The position numbers were made by a program, and so were the translations under genes. The notes under the pieces are model-generated. The model was not told the origin of the DNA. It did not search any database and was given only the letters and a program-made list of their open reading frames with translations. From contig NZ_JACJQJ010000001.1 of the NCBI RefSeq assembly GCF_014696615.1, forward strand, positions 236,903-300,902: a stretch of DNA of 64,000 bases. Direction: 5' to 3'. Positions 57,442 through 64,000 of this stretch are shown piece by piece (positions within the stretch are counted from its first letter, which is position 1; each line of letters opens with the position of its first letter). This DNA comes from Nostoc linckia FACHB-104 (lineage in GTDB: Bacteria; Cyanobacteriota; Cyanobacteriia; Cyanobacteriales; Nostocaceae).

Positions 57442-57652
57442 AAGGTTTGTTGTGAAAGTTGTAGGTGTGCTAAGAATTTTTCATTTCCTACACATAGCTT
57501 AAAAGTTCTTGATGCTCACTGCAAGCATGGATGATACTTTTAGTTTGATTATTCATTCTCCAAAAACGCTGTAGAGAGAGGCATTCATCCCGAATTTGGT
57601 AAAATCAAAAACAGGAAACGAATGTTTAATAATTGCAAAGAGGAGATTTACA

Positions 57653-57766
57653 GTGGTTGAACCCCTGCTCTCAGGTATCGTCCTTGGTCTAATTGTGGTT
57701 ACTCTCTCTGGTCTGTTTTACGCTGCCTATAAGCAATACAAGCGCCCCACTGAACTGGGAGGCTAG
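57653..57766 (+). CDS. petG: Cytochrome b6f complex subunit PetG
   Basis: A 37-residue single-helix protein: [20 protein letters not shown], then [11 protein letters not shown] and a TELGG ending, which is the PetG sequence pattern. Translation starts at GTG (57653), preceded at seven bases by GAGGAG. PetG is needed for stability of the cytochrome b6f complex in the thylakoid membrane. It is divergent from the CytM-like gene. Confidence 0.95.
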   Translation: MVEPLLSGIVLGLIVVTLSGLFYAAYKQYKRPTELGG

Positions 57767-57862
57767 GGATTAGGGACTGGGGACTGGGTAATTGGTAGTT
57801 GGGAATTTCTTGTTTTCCCCCTTGTCCCCTTGTCCCCTTCCCCTAATCTTCCTTCCCCTGAC

Positions 57863-58408
57863 TCACTCGATAATCCTATAAAACGTCAAAGCAGTATTTC
57901 CATAAACTTTCTGGCGGCAAATTTCCCAGTTAGGAATGACTGGCGCAGTCCAATCTTGGGCACTATGTTCAGCCGCAATTTCGCCTTCAGGATCTAAAAG
58001 CTGGTAGTTTGCGATCGCTTCTAAAACTGGTTGATATAATCCGCTAGCATAGGGCGGATCAAAATAAATTCTGTCAAATTTTTTGTCTGTTAAGGTTTTT
58101 AACTGCTGGAGTACATTTCCCCGCAACAATTTCCATTCTTGGTCAGCACTCGCTACTCGCTGCCAATTCTGTTGAATGATGTTACAGGCGCGGCTCGATT
58201 GTTCAATACCGACTACTAAGCTGGCTCCTCTACACAAAGCCTCTGCGCCCATTGAACCGCTACCAGCACACAAATCTAGCCAACGACACCCAAATATTCT
58301 TTCCTGCCAAATATTAAAGACAGCCTCTCGTACCCGCGCACTGGTAGGTCTGGTATCTTTACCAGGCAAGGTTTTTAACTGACGATTTCCGTAAATTCTC
58401 AGAGCCAT
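57863..58408 (-). CDS. rsmD: 16S rRNA guanine-966 N2-methyltransferase RsmD
   Basis: A 181-residue SAM methyltransferase. Motifs are the RPTSARVREAVFNIW segment, the SAM loop LDLCAGSGSMGAEALCRG, and FDRIYFDPPYASG with the DPPY catalytic motif. The length is normal for the family. It converges on petG and is 104 bases from hisH on the same strand. Confidence 0.95.
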   Translation of the reverse strand: MALRIYGNRQLKTLPGKDTRPTSARVREAVFNIWQERIFGCRWLDLCAGSGSMGAEALCRGASLVVGIEQSSRACNIIQQNWQRVASADQEWKLLRGNVLQQLKTLTDKKFDRIYFDPPYASGLYQPVLEAIANYQLLDPEGEIAAEHSAQDWTAPVIPNWEICRQKVYGNTALTFYRIIE

Positions 58409-58512
58409 TAGTCATTAGTTATGAGCCATTAGTCATTGTTCATTGATCATTGGTCATTGCACAAAGACAAATGACAAAGAACAAATAACAACTGACAGAC
58501 AACTAAATTGTA

Positions 58513-59148
58513 TTATGCTGCTACTTGTTCGCGGACTTGAGCAACAAAATTAGATAAGATTTGCAATCCAATATTAGATGATTTTTCCGGGTGAAATTGT
58601 ACTGCCATCAGATTATCACGAGCGATCGCAGCTGTAACTGTTTGCTTCCCGTGAGTAACATTTGCCGCTCGAATTTGCGGATCTATTGGTTCAACATAGT
58701 AAGAATGAACAAAATAAACCCAAGGATTCGCAGGCAAATGCTCCCACATAATACTTTTTGGCTGAGTTATTTCCAGCTGATTCCAACCCATGTGAGGAAT
58801 TGTAATTTCTGGTTCTGGACGAAACCTTTTAACTGTTCCTTTAACAATTCCTAATCCTCGTTGTGTACCTTCGGCACTCGATTCAAACAGAATTTGCAAT
58901 CCCAAGCAGATACCCAAAAAGGGTTTACCAGATGCGATCGTATCTTTAATAGGTTGTTCTAAACCACGCGCACGCAGGTGTTGCATGGCAGGATCAAATG
59001 CTCCAACGCCTGGCAAAACTACTGCATCTGCTTGTTCTAATTCCTTAAAAGAATGAGTGATTTTAGGAGTTGCTCCAGCTTTTTCCAAGCCTTTGCAAAC
59101 TGAATGTAAATTTCCCATATCATAATCTACGACCGCAATCACTGGCAT
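58513..59148 (-). CDS. hisH: Imidazole glycerol phosphate synthase subunit HisH
   Basis: A 211-residue class I glutamine amidotransferase that supplies ammonia to HisF in histidine synthesis. The nucleophile lies in PFLGICLGLQILF (Cys about 80), and the C-terminal triad part is AVQFHPEKSS. The VDYDMGNLHSVCKGLEKAG start is typical. hisF is not nearby, as usual in cyanobacteria. It is divergent from the C15-like gene with 58 bases between. Confidence 0.96.
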   Translation of the reverse strand: MPVIAVVDYDMGNLHSVCKGLEKAGATPKITHSFKELEQADAVVLPGVGAFDPAMQHLRARGLEQPIKDTIASGKPFLGICLGLQILFESSAEGTQRGLGIVKGTVKRFRPEPEITIPHMGWNQLEITQPKSIMWEHLPANPWVYFVHSYYVEPIDPQIRAANVTHGKQTVTAAIARDNLMAVQFHPEKSSNIGLQILSNFVAQVREQVAA

Positions 59149-59206
59149 TGACCTGCTCCTTGTAAATTTATTATGGAGAGTAATTCTATTTTAAATAATA
59201 TTTCTT

Positions 59207-59719
59207 ATGAAGAAAAGATTTCTATTAACTTCTTTTGACACTTGGCTCGAAGATCAACAGTCAAATTCTTCCGATGATTTATTACTAGAAGTCACCAAAC
59301 TAGAAACACTACCTTATTATTTGACTTATTTACGTCATTTACCTGTAGATGTGCAGCTTGCTAGTAATGCAGTAATTCAAAAAATCAATGAACTCCAACC
59401 CGATTGTATTATCTGTTGTGGAATGGCTGCCAGTCGAATGCAATTAACTGTAGAAGTTTGTGCGACTAGTGCAGAAAGTGTTTTGCAAACAGGAGTGGAT
59501 ATAGAACAATTAGTTTCTGGGACAAGGGGAATTGAGATTAGTCACGACTGCGGTAAATTTGTTTGCGAAGGTCTTTATTATTCAGTATTGGATCATTTAC
59601 GCCAATCCCAACTTCAGGCAAATTGCATTTTTATCCATGTTCCAGTTTTAAATCACGAAAATTTGGTAAACATTGTTGCAGATTTCGTATTAATTATTAA
59701 CAAACTGGCACTTTCATAA
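59207..59719 (+). CDS. Pyroglutamyl peptidase I-like (C15) protein
   Basis: A 170-residue protein similar to Pcp peptidases, which remove N-terminal pyroglutamate. The triad appears to be present: Glu83 in SRMQLTVEV, Cys120 in CGKFVCEGLYY and His144 in IFIHVPVL. It is shorter than typical Pcp (~215 residues), mainly in the N-terminal third, so substrate range could differ. The FLLTSFDTW start corresponds to the family's LVTGFEPF. It lies 16 bases before the DUF3370 gene and is probably co-transcribed with it. Confidence 0.8.
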   Translation: MKKRFLLTSFDTWLEDQQSNSSDDLLLEVTKLETLPYYLTYLRHLPVDVQLASNAVIQKINELQPDCIICCGMAASRMQLTVEVCATSAESVLQTGVDIEQLVSGTRGIEISHDCGKFVCEGLYYSVLDHLRQSQLQANCIFIHVPVLNHENLVNIVADFVLIINKLALS

Positions 59720-59735
59720 ATTTGCCCGCGTCTTT

Positions 59736-61127
59736 ATGGAGGAAAAAATAGTTAAATTTATGTTGCCATTGTTACTAAGTTTGACACTTGCTCAATCAAT
59801 TTCGCCTACACCACCACCAGAAGAAGTAGTACAACCGCAAGTTGTTCGACCCTTACCAGGTAATCTCGATACAGTTCCAGTATTTAATAGCAATAGTCCA
59901 GAATTAGTCTTGAAGGAAGGGATTTTACTCTCCACTTTTCCTCCAGATGGTAAAAAAGTACCAACAGCTCATCTAAATTTTCCCTTTCAAGGAAGATTTG
60001 ATATTTTTGCTCACCATATAGCTAGAGCTGAACCGCCAGAAAATTTACGCTCGCTATATTTAGGAATCATCTTGCATAATCCTGGTTCGACACCAGTAAC
60101 TATTAATGTGCTGCAGGGAGCAACTTATTTAAGTCAGCCAGATGCACCTTTTATTTCTTTACCATCATTCAGTGAAAATATTTTAGGTACAGTTTTTGCT
60201 GGCCCAGGCGATCGCGTTACTAGCGATGTCCTGCGAGGACGAAGACAAGAAATCTTTCCGGCTCAAATTGTGATTCCCCCAAAGGGAAGTCAAATGTTAT
60301 TAAATCTGCCAATTCCTGTGAAAGGACTTACCCCACCTTTAAATGGTCGCTCGACATTAATCAGGCTACGCAGTAATGGCACAGTTTATGCAGCTAGCCT
60401 TGCCATGTTTGCACAAACAAATCCCGATGGTAGCGAACGTGCCCCAAATTTAGAAGAGTGGCAAAATTTACTCAACAATAGTGATGTAGCTGGCCCCAGA
60501 GATAAAACCCCCACACCTTTAGAAGAGACTGGTAAACCGAGAATTTACGGACGTGTAGCAGGAGTAGCTAGTGGTTCTCAATGGCGAGCCTTATTAGTAG
60601 ATGAGCCTAAAGCTAAATATTTAACGATTCCTCAACCAGGTCAAGCCTTTTCCTACGCTTTGAGTACTGTGCATGGTGGTACCTTGGGAAGCAATCAAAT
60701 TCAAAGCGCTAAGATGCTGGTACGCTATCCTGACACCGCATACCGCGCTCATGGTAATTATGGGATTCAATATAGTCTTAAATTGCCGTTGTATAACAAT
60801 ACCCAAACTCCACAGACTGTAACTGTATCAGTCCAAACACCACTAAAAGAAGACCAATTAGTCAAACCAGGACTACGTTTTTTCAATAGACCAGCCAATC
60901 AAGTATTTTTCCGGGGAACGGTGCGAGTTCGTTACAACGATGATCGCGGTAAGCCACAAACCAAGTTTATTCACTTAATGCAAACTAGAGGCCAAGCTGG
61001 AGAACCCTTAACTTTACTAAATATGCCAGCAGGCGATCGCAGATTAGTACAAGTAGACTTTCTTTATCCGCCAGATGCTTCACCACCGCAAGTATTAACC
61101 GTTGCAACTCAAGCTAAGGGACAATAG
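59736..61127 (+). CDS. DUF3370 family secreted protein
   Basis: A 463-residue protein with an N-terminal hydrophobic signal (LPLLLSLTLAQS) and a Pro-rich stretch, then a beta-rich body. Matching segments such as NFPFQGRFDIFAHHIARA and LYLGIILHNPGSTPVTINVLQGATYL are those of the cyanobacterial DUF3370 family, of unknown function and probably periplasmic. The ATG at 59736 or the one at 59760 (MLPLLLS) may be used; the second begins directly at the signal peptide. It converges on the SH3 gene, with a hairpin between them. Confidence 0.8.
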   Translation: MEEKIVKFMLPLLLSLTLAQSISPTPPPEEVVQPQVVRPLPGNLDTVPVFNSNSPELVLKEGILLSTFPPDGKKVPTAHLNFPFQGRFDIFAHHIARAEPPENLRSLYLGIILHNPGSTPVTINVLQGATYLSQPDAPFISLPSFSENILGTVFAGPGDRVTSDVLRGRRQEIFPAQIVIPPKGSQMLLNLPIPVKGLTPPLNGRSTLIRLRSNGTVYAASLAMFAQTNPDGSERAPNLEEWQNLLNNSDVAGPRDKTPTPLEETGKPRIYGRVAGVASGSQWRALLVDEPKAKYLTIPQPGQAFSYALSTVHGGTLGSNQIQSAKMLVRYPDTAYRAHGNYGIQYSLKLPLYNNTQTPQTVTVSVQTPLKEDQLVKPGLRFFNRPANQVFFRGTVRVRYNDDRGKPQTKFIHLMQTRGQAGEPLTLLNMPAGDRRLVQVDFLYPPDASPPQVLTVATQAKGQ

Positions 61128-61216
61128 CTGCTTCATCAATTTAGGTAGTGTGTTACGGCGCATAGCGCCATTTCTGGCTCAAAATACTACATTATACCCG
61201 CCGTAACCCACCATTA

Positions 61217-61240
61217 AGAGACGCGATTCATCGCGTCTCT
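61217..61240. terminator. Bidirectional hairpin between convergent genes
   Basis: Perfect 10-base arms AGAGACGCGA and TCGCGTCTCT with loop TTCA. The core is the same GACGCGATTNATCGCGTC element found in the 57-bp inverted repeats, so it is also a member of a dispersed family. It is placed to serve both converging genes. Confidence 0.55.
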
Positions 61241-61258
61241 ACAACTTTTGACTTTTAA

Positions 61259-61855
61259 TTATTTTGGTCGGTACTCAGTACCATCTGCACGAAAACCTTT
61301 CTGTTGTAAAACAACTTTATTGTTCTGAATAATTGTCAGTTCTGTGTCAGCACCAGGAATGAATCGGACTTGATAAGTATATCCATCCTTAGATGCAATG
61401 TAGGTTGTCCAAAGACTATTAGTTTCGGTTTTAGGTAACTTTGCTGCTGGGACACTATTTGTAGTTTCGCTTTTATTGTCGTAGACATTTATATATGCCT
61501 GACCTTTACCGTAAACTCTCACGGTTTTAGTGTCGGTCACAAAATACACTAGCGTATCTGCTTCTGAAGGATTTTTATCAGGCGCAGGCTTGGTAGGAGG
61601 AACGACTGAAATCACATCTTCACGTACCCAGCCGACTTCGCTTGCTTGTTTACCAAATTGCACTTTGTACCAAGTACGAGTATCTCCGGATGGCTTTTGC
61701 TTGTCTAGAATTTTGACGCGATCGCCTGATTTCCCTTGGCGGATGACGTTACCTTCTTTAATTACGGGTGCTGAACGAATATTAACTACGTTCGTGTTAC
61801 TAGAATTAGTCTTGAGAATGCCTTCGCTAGAAAGAATTTGGTTGGAATTTGTCAT
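61259..61855 (-). CDS. Bacterial SH3 domain protein
   Basis: A 198-residue protein. An SH3b module (about 22-86) has VVNIRSAPVIKEGNVIRQG and a TWYKVQFGKQASEVGWVRED segment. A Pro-rich linker follows, then a second beta domain (about 100-198) of unknown type with repeated KTVRVYGKGQAYINVYD-like strands. No signal peptide is visible in the chosen start, which is unusual for SH3b proteins that bind cell wall. Confidence 0.75.
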   Translation of the reverse strand: MTNSNQILSSEGILKTNSSNTNVVNIRSAPVIKEGNVIRQGKSGDRVKILDKQKPSGDTRTWYKVQFGKQASEVGWVREDVISVVPPTKPAPDKNPSEADTLVYFVTDTKTVRVYGKGQAYINVYDNKSETTNSVPAAKLPKTETNSLWTTYIASKDGYTYQVRFIPGADTELTIIQNNKVVLQQKGFRADGTEYRPK

Positions 61856-62154
61856 ATTCTGATGCAGCCAGATAAGGATTTCTTGACAATAGATGCTTCA
61901 AATGATACTACTGGTTTTCCGAATTAGGAAAAAATATACTTAAATTTCTTAATAATGTACGCAGGTTTGAGAAACTCTATGGACTGGAATATGACTCAGT
62001 AATAGGTCAAATCATTTTTGTACTCAGGAATTCACTCCTGAGATAGGCATGATATTGGATGGTTGCAGAGTTAGGTAGACCTTTATTCTTTCTTTCCTGT
62101 TCCCTGTACCTACTTACACAAGTAATTTCAGCAATCAAACCAGATTTATATACA
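61856..62154. other. 299-base gap
   Basis: No gene or clear signal apart from the promoter region expected for the SH3 gene (minus strand, near 61860-61950). Confidence 0.35.
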
Positions 62155-63480
62155 TTATTTGAAACCCTTGGCTGCTTTTTTTTGCCCTTTACTTTGAGGC
62201 TTAGATTTTTGCACTTCTGCTATGGCTGCTTGAAATAAGTTATGCAGATGTACAGGAACACTAGCAATTTCTGGTAAATCCGGCTCTAGAGGTTTAGCGA
62301 ATTCTTGTAGAAGTGAATCCAAGTCATTTCCTAGACTAAAATCTGGACGTTGCAGAAAAGTTTGTAACACATTTTCTAATGATGTGGCATACTCTTGAGC
62401 TAATCGATGCCAGATAAAAGCATTGATGCTCTTATCTTCCAGATAAAAGCGAATTAGTTTCTCAGATCCTTCAATGCTCTGCCAATCTTCCGTTGATAAA
62501 ATTGTTTTGATTTTACTATATGTTGGTAAAAACATTTGTCCCCAACGGGGATGAGAAATAGCTGTAACTTGTTCAGCTTTCTTGAGTTCCGCAGGTAAAT
62601 CCACTTTTGGCATGACCATTTTACTGCTGCCATTATTATTAAATATCTGAGCAGCTACATTAGAGTCAGCACCCATTTCTTTAACTGCTGCTTTGATTTC
62701 CTCTTGGTCAATACCAGCTTCCTGTGCCATTTCGGCTAAGGGTTTGGAAGTATCTATGCCTGTATTTGCTAGTAATTTTCCGGTAATTACCTCTTGGAAT
62801 TCAGCAATTTTCTTATTGAGTTGATATCCCGGTAATGTAATTTCATCCTGCCCAAAAAATTCTACAAACTGCTCATGGTATTGGACAACAGAATTCCAAG
62901 CTTCTGCTAGTAAATCGGGAGCATCGCTGTAAAGATGATTTTTATAGTTTTCTTTAAAATTACCAATAGCTACAGCCAGTTTTGGTTTACCCAATTTACC
63001 CATAATTGTATAGTTACCAAAAAATGTCCAGTAACTATCGGTAACCGGAGAAATCCGTGTGAATAAAATTTCTCCTTCTTTTAACCGTGATATTTCTTGT
63101 AGAGTTTTAGCATTATTAGGCTTAACAATGTAATGTTTATCTGTAAGCCAGTTTCTTACCTCAAAACCATCAGGTAAAATTTCCGTGATGGCAAATAAGC
63201 CCATAAAACTACGATGCCAAATGCTAATCAGATTGCTATCGCTTTCTGGTAAATCAGGATGGCTGTCTATAAACAATTCTAACGCAGAGCGATCGCCAAC
63301 TTTCCCTTCGGTAATAAAGCTGTCAATCACTAAGTCTTGCTGTGTACTGTTACCACTACCGCTGCGTAACTTTCCAGCCGCATAGCTTTCCAGTGCTTGT
63401 GCTAAATCGCCTTCTGCTTCCAGAACAAAATCTACTAAGGCTTGTTTGAGTACGTGCGATCGCTCTAATATGGCATCCAC
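62155..63480 (-). CDS. Conserved cyanobacterial hypothetical protein
   Basis: A 441-residue soluble protein beginning with GTG (63480). A helical N-terminal part leads to a beta-rich domain (about 85-175) with GLFAITEILPDGFEVRNWLT. A helical part follows (about 185-290), including LAEMAQEAGIDQEEIKAAV, which resembles a helix-turn-helix but is probably not one, then a C-terminal helical region. The tail is very Lys-rich (KSKPQSKGQKKAAKGF), which may bind nucleic acid or ribosome. I do not recognise the family and no catalytic motif is evident. It is the last protein gene before the rRNA operon on the same strand. Confidence 0.65.
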   Translation of the reverse strand: MDAILERSHVLKQALVDFVLEAEGDLAQALESYAAGKLRSGSGNSTQQDLVIDSFITEGKVGDRSALELFIDSHPDLPESDSNLISIWHRSFMGLFAITEILPDGFEVRNWLTDKHYIVKPNNAKTLQEISRLKEGEILFTRISPVTDSYWTFFGNYTIMGKLGKPKLAVAIGNFKENYKNHLYSDAPDLLAEAWNSVVQYHEQFVEFFGQDEITLPGYQLNKKIAEFQEVITGKLLANTGIDTSKPLAEMAQEAGIDQEEIKAAVKEMGADSNVAAQIFNNNGSSKMVMPKVDLPAELKKAEQVTAISHPRWGQMFLPTYSKIKTILSTEDWQSIEGSEKLIRFYLEDKSINAFIWHRLAQEYATSLENVLQTFLQRPDFSLGNDLDSLLQEFAKPLEPDLPEIASVPVHLHNLFQAAIAEVQKSKPQSKGQKKAAKGFK

Positions 63481-63855
63481 AATTCTATTTCTCTAATCAA
63501 CAGAGGTAGATTATAGCTTTTTAGGCTATTAGTACATCTAGCAATAGCTATATATATCAAAATGTAGACTTATCCCGAACTCAGGTGATCTCAGGTTAAC
63601 CCTGTTCTGTCACTTCCGGAGAACAATAATCGTAGCGAAACACTGGAACTTTTATCTAATCAAGCTTTGAGCTTTTATTTTCTAATAGAAACTAAAATTT
63701 GTAGCCAAACCCTGAAAAGTAAAGCTCTAAAAGGCTTTCAGCGATTGGGTTTTCCCAGCCTGACACAAGAGGGTTAATAACAAATACACAGCCACTTTTT
63801 CACCCCTTCAGGTATTTTATTTAATTTTCTAATATTCATAATGAGTGTATAAAAA
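63481..63855. other. 375-base gap between the 5S gene and the hypothetical gene
   Basis: No gene. It carries the promoter of the hypothetical gene near its left end, a TATATATATC stretch (about 63550), and on the right the rRNA terminator listed below. Confidence 0.35.
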
Positions 63856-63894
63856 CCAAAAGCCTCTCCAAATATTTATTGGAGAGGCTTTTGG
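63856..63894 (-). terminator. rRNA operon terminator
   Basis: Arms CCAAAAGCCTCTCCA and TGGAGAGGCTTTTGG, perfect over 15 bases with a short AT loop, followed on the minus strand by TTTTT. It lies just past the 3' end of the 5S rRNA gene and is a strong intrinsic terminator. Confidence 0.93.
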
Positions 63895-63904
63895 ATGAAA
63901 AATA

Positions 63905-64000
63905 GACCTGGCATCGAGCTATTGTGGCGTAGGGCAACCCCTAGACTATCGTGGCCGCAGCAGCGTTTCACCTCTGAGTTCGGGATGGGGTCAGTGTGGT
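63905..64000 (-). rRNA. rrf: 5S rRNA, 5' end outside the window
   Basis: Reading the minus strand gives CACTGACCCCATCCCGAACT, then a GAGGTGAAACG segment and a 3' end GATGCCAGGTC, the conserved order of bacterial 5S rRNA. About 96 of ~118 bases are present; the rest and the 23S gene should lie beyond the window end. Confidence 0.95.

Noticed and set aside
1..64000. CRISPR arrays, prophage or insertion sequence genes
   Set aside because: No spaced identical repeats of CRISPR type, no transposase or phage structural motif in any good frame; the repeats present are short tandem arrays, hairpins and small dispersed elements.

Overview
The window comes from a filamentous, very probably heterocyst-type (Nostocales: Nostoc/Anabaena/Calothrix-like) cyanobacterium. 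The evidence is the photosynthesis genes psbX, petG and ycf66, the cyanobacterial sufR-sufBCDS locus, very frequent GCGATCGC (HIP1) octamers on both strands, short tandem heptamer or nonamer repeats in many gene gaps, and a complete hormogonium polysaccharide (hps) locus. This is ordinary chromosome; there is no prophage, CRISPR array or recognisable transposase.

Layout. 1-8.4 kb: the end of a hypothetical gene, a DUF3611 membrane protein, a GAF-PP2C phosphatase, ftsY, nusB and a DUF502 membrane protein. 8.8-23.9 kb: the hps locus on the minus strand. In transcription order it holds hpsA, pseudopilins hpsB, hpsC and hpsD, four family-2 glycosyltransferases that look like two duplicated pairs, a fourth pseudopilin (hpsH-like), a TIGR04282-type transferase, hpsJ and a fifth glycosyltransferase. 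24.8-30.1 kb: rpmB, htpG, a P-loop kinase-like gene, a CPBP protease and a cyanobacterial AbrB regulator. 31.7-38.8 kb: sdhB, two paralogous beta-propeller lipoproteins, ycf66, psbX, a YggT protein, accC, tRNA-Leu(GAG) and a chorismate lyase. 40.0-46.6 kb: a response-regulator/HlyD fusion, a DUF3352 protein, ccsA and a Uma2 nuclease-fold gene; the last two, with a small hypothetical gene, are bracketed by a perfect 57-bp inverted repeat. 46.7-52.6 kb: sufR and the divergent sufBCDS operon with two SufR operators between them. 53-63.5 kb: an MsbA-like ABC exporter, a parvulin-type isomerase, a CytM-like cytochrome, petG, rsmD, hisH and several hypothetical genes. The window ends inside a 5S rRNA gene on the minus strand, preceded by its terminator.

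How the genes work together. The hps genes form a pseudopilin-plus-glycosyltransferase system expected to make and export the slime polysaccharide needed for gliding. The suf genes form an iron-sulphur assembly operon with its own cluster-sensing repressor. CcsA, the CytM-like cytochrome, PetG, PsbX and SdhB belong to thylakoid electron transport and its biogenesis. The most unusual single gene is the 658-residue protein at 40 kb, which joins a two-component receiver domain through one membrane helix to a periplasmic HlyD-type secretion adaptor. The gaps carry several repeat families, including one inserted in frame inside sufD and one that duplicates the 3' end of the ABC gene just after its stop codon.

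Limits. All calls rest on reading the sequence and on memory of protein families; no searches were run. Gene symbols in the hps locus beyond hpsA-E and hpsJ are by position and family type only.
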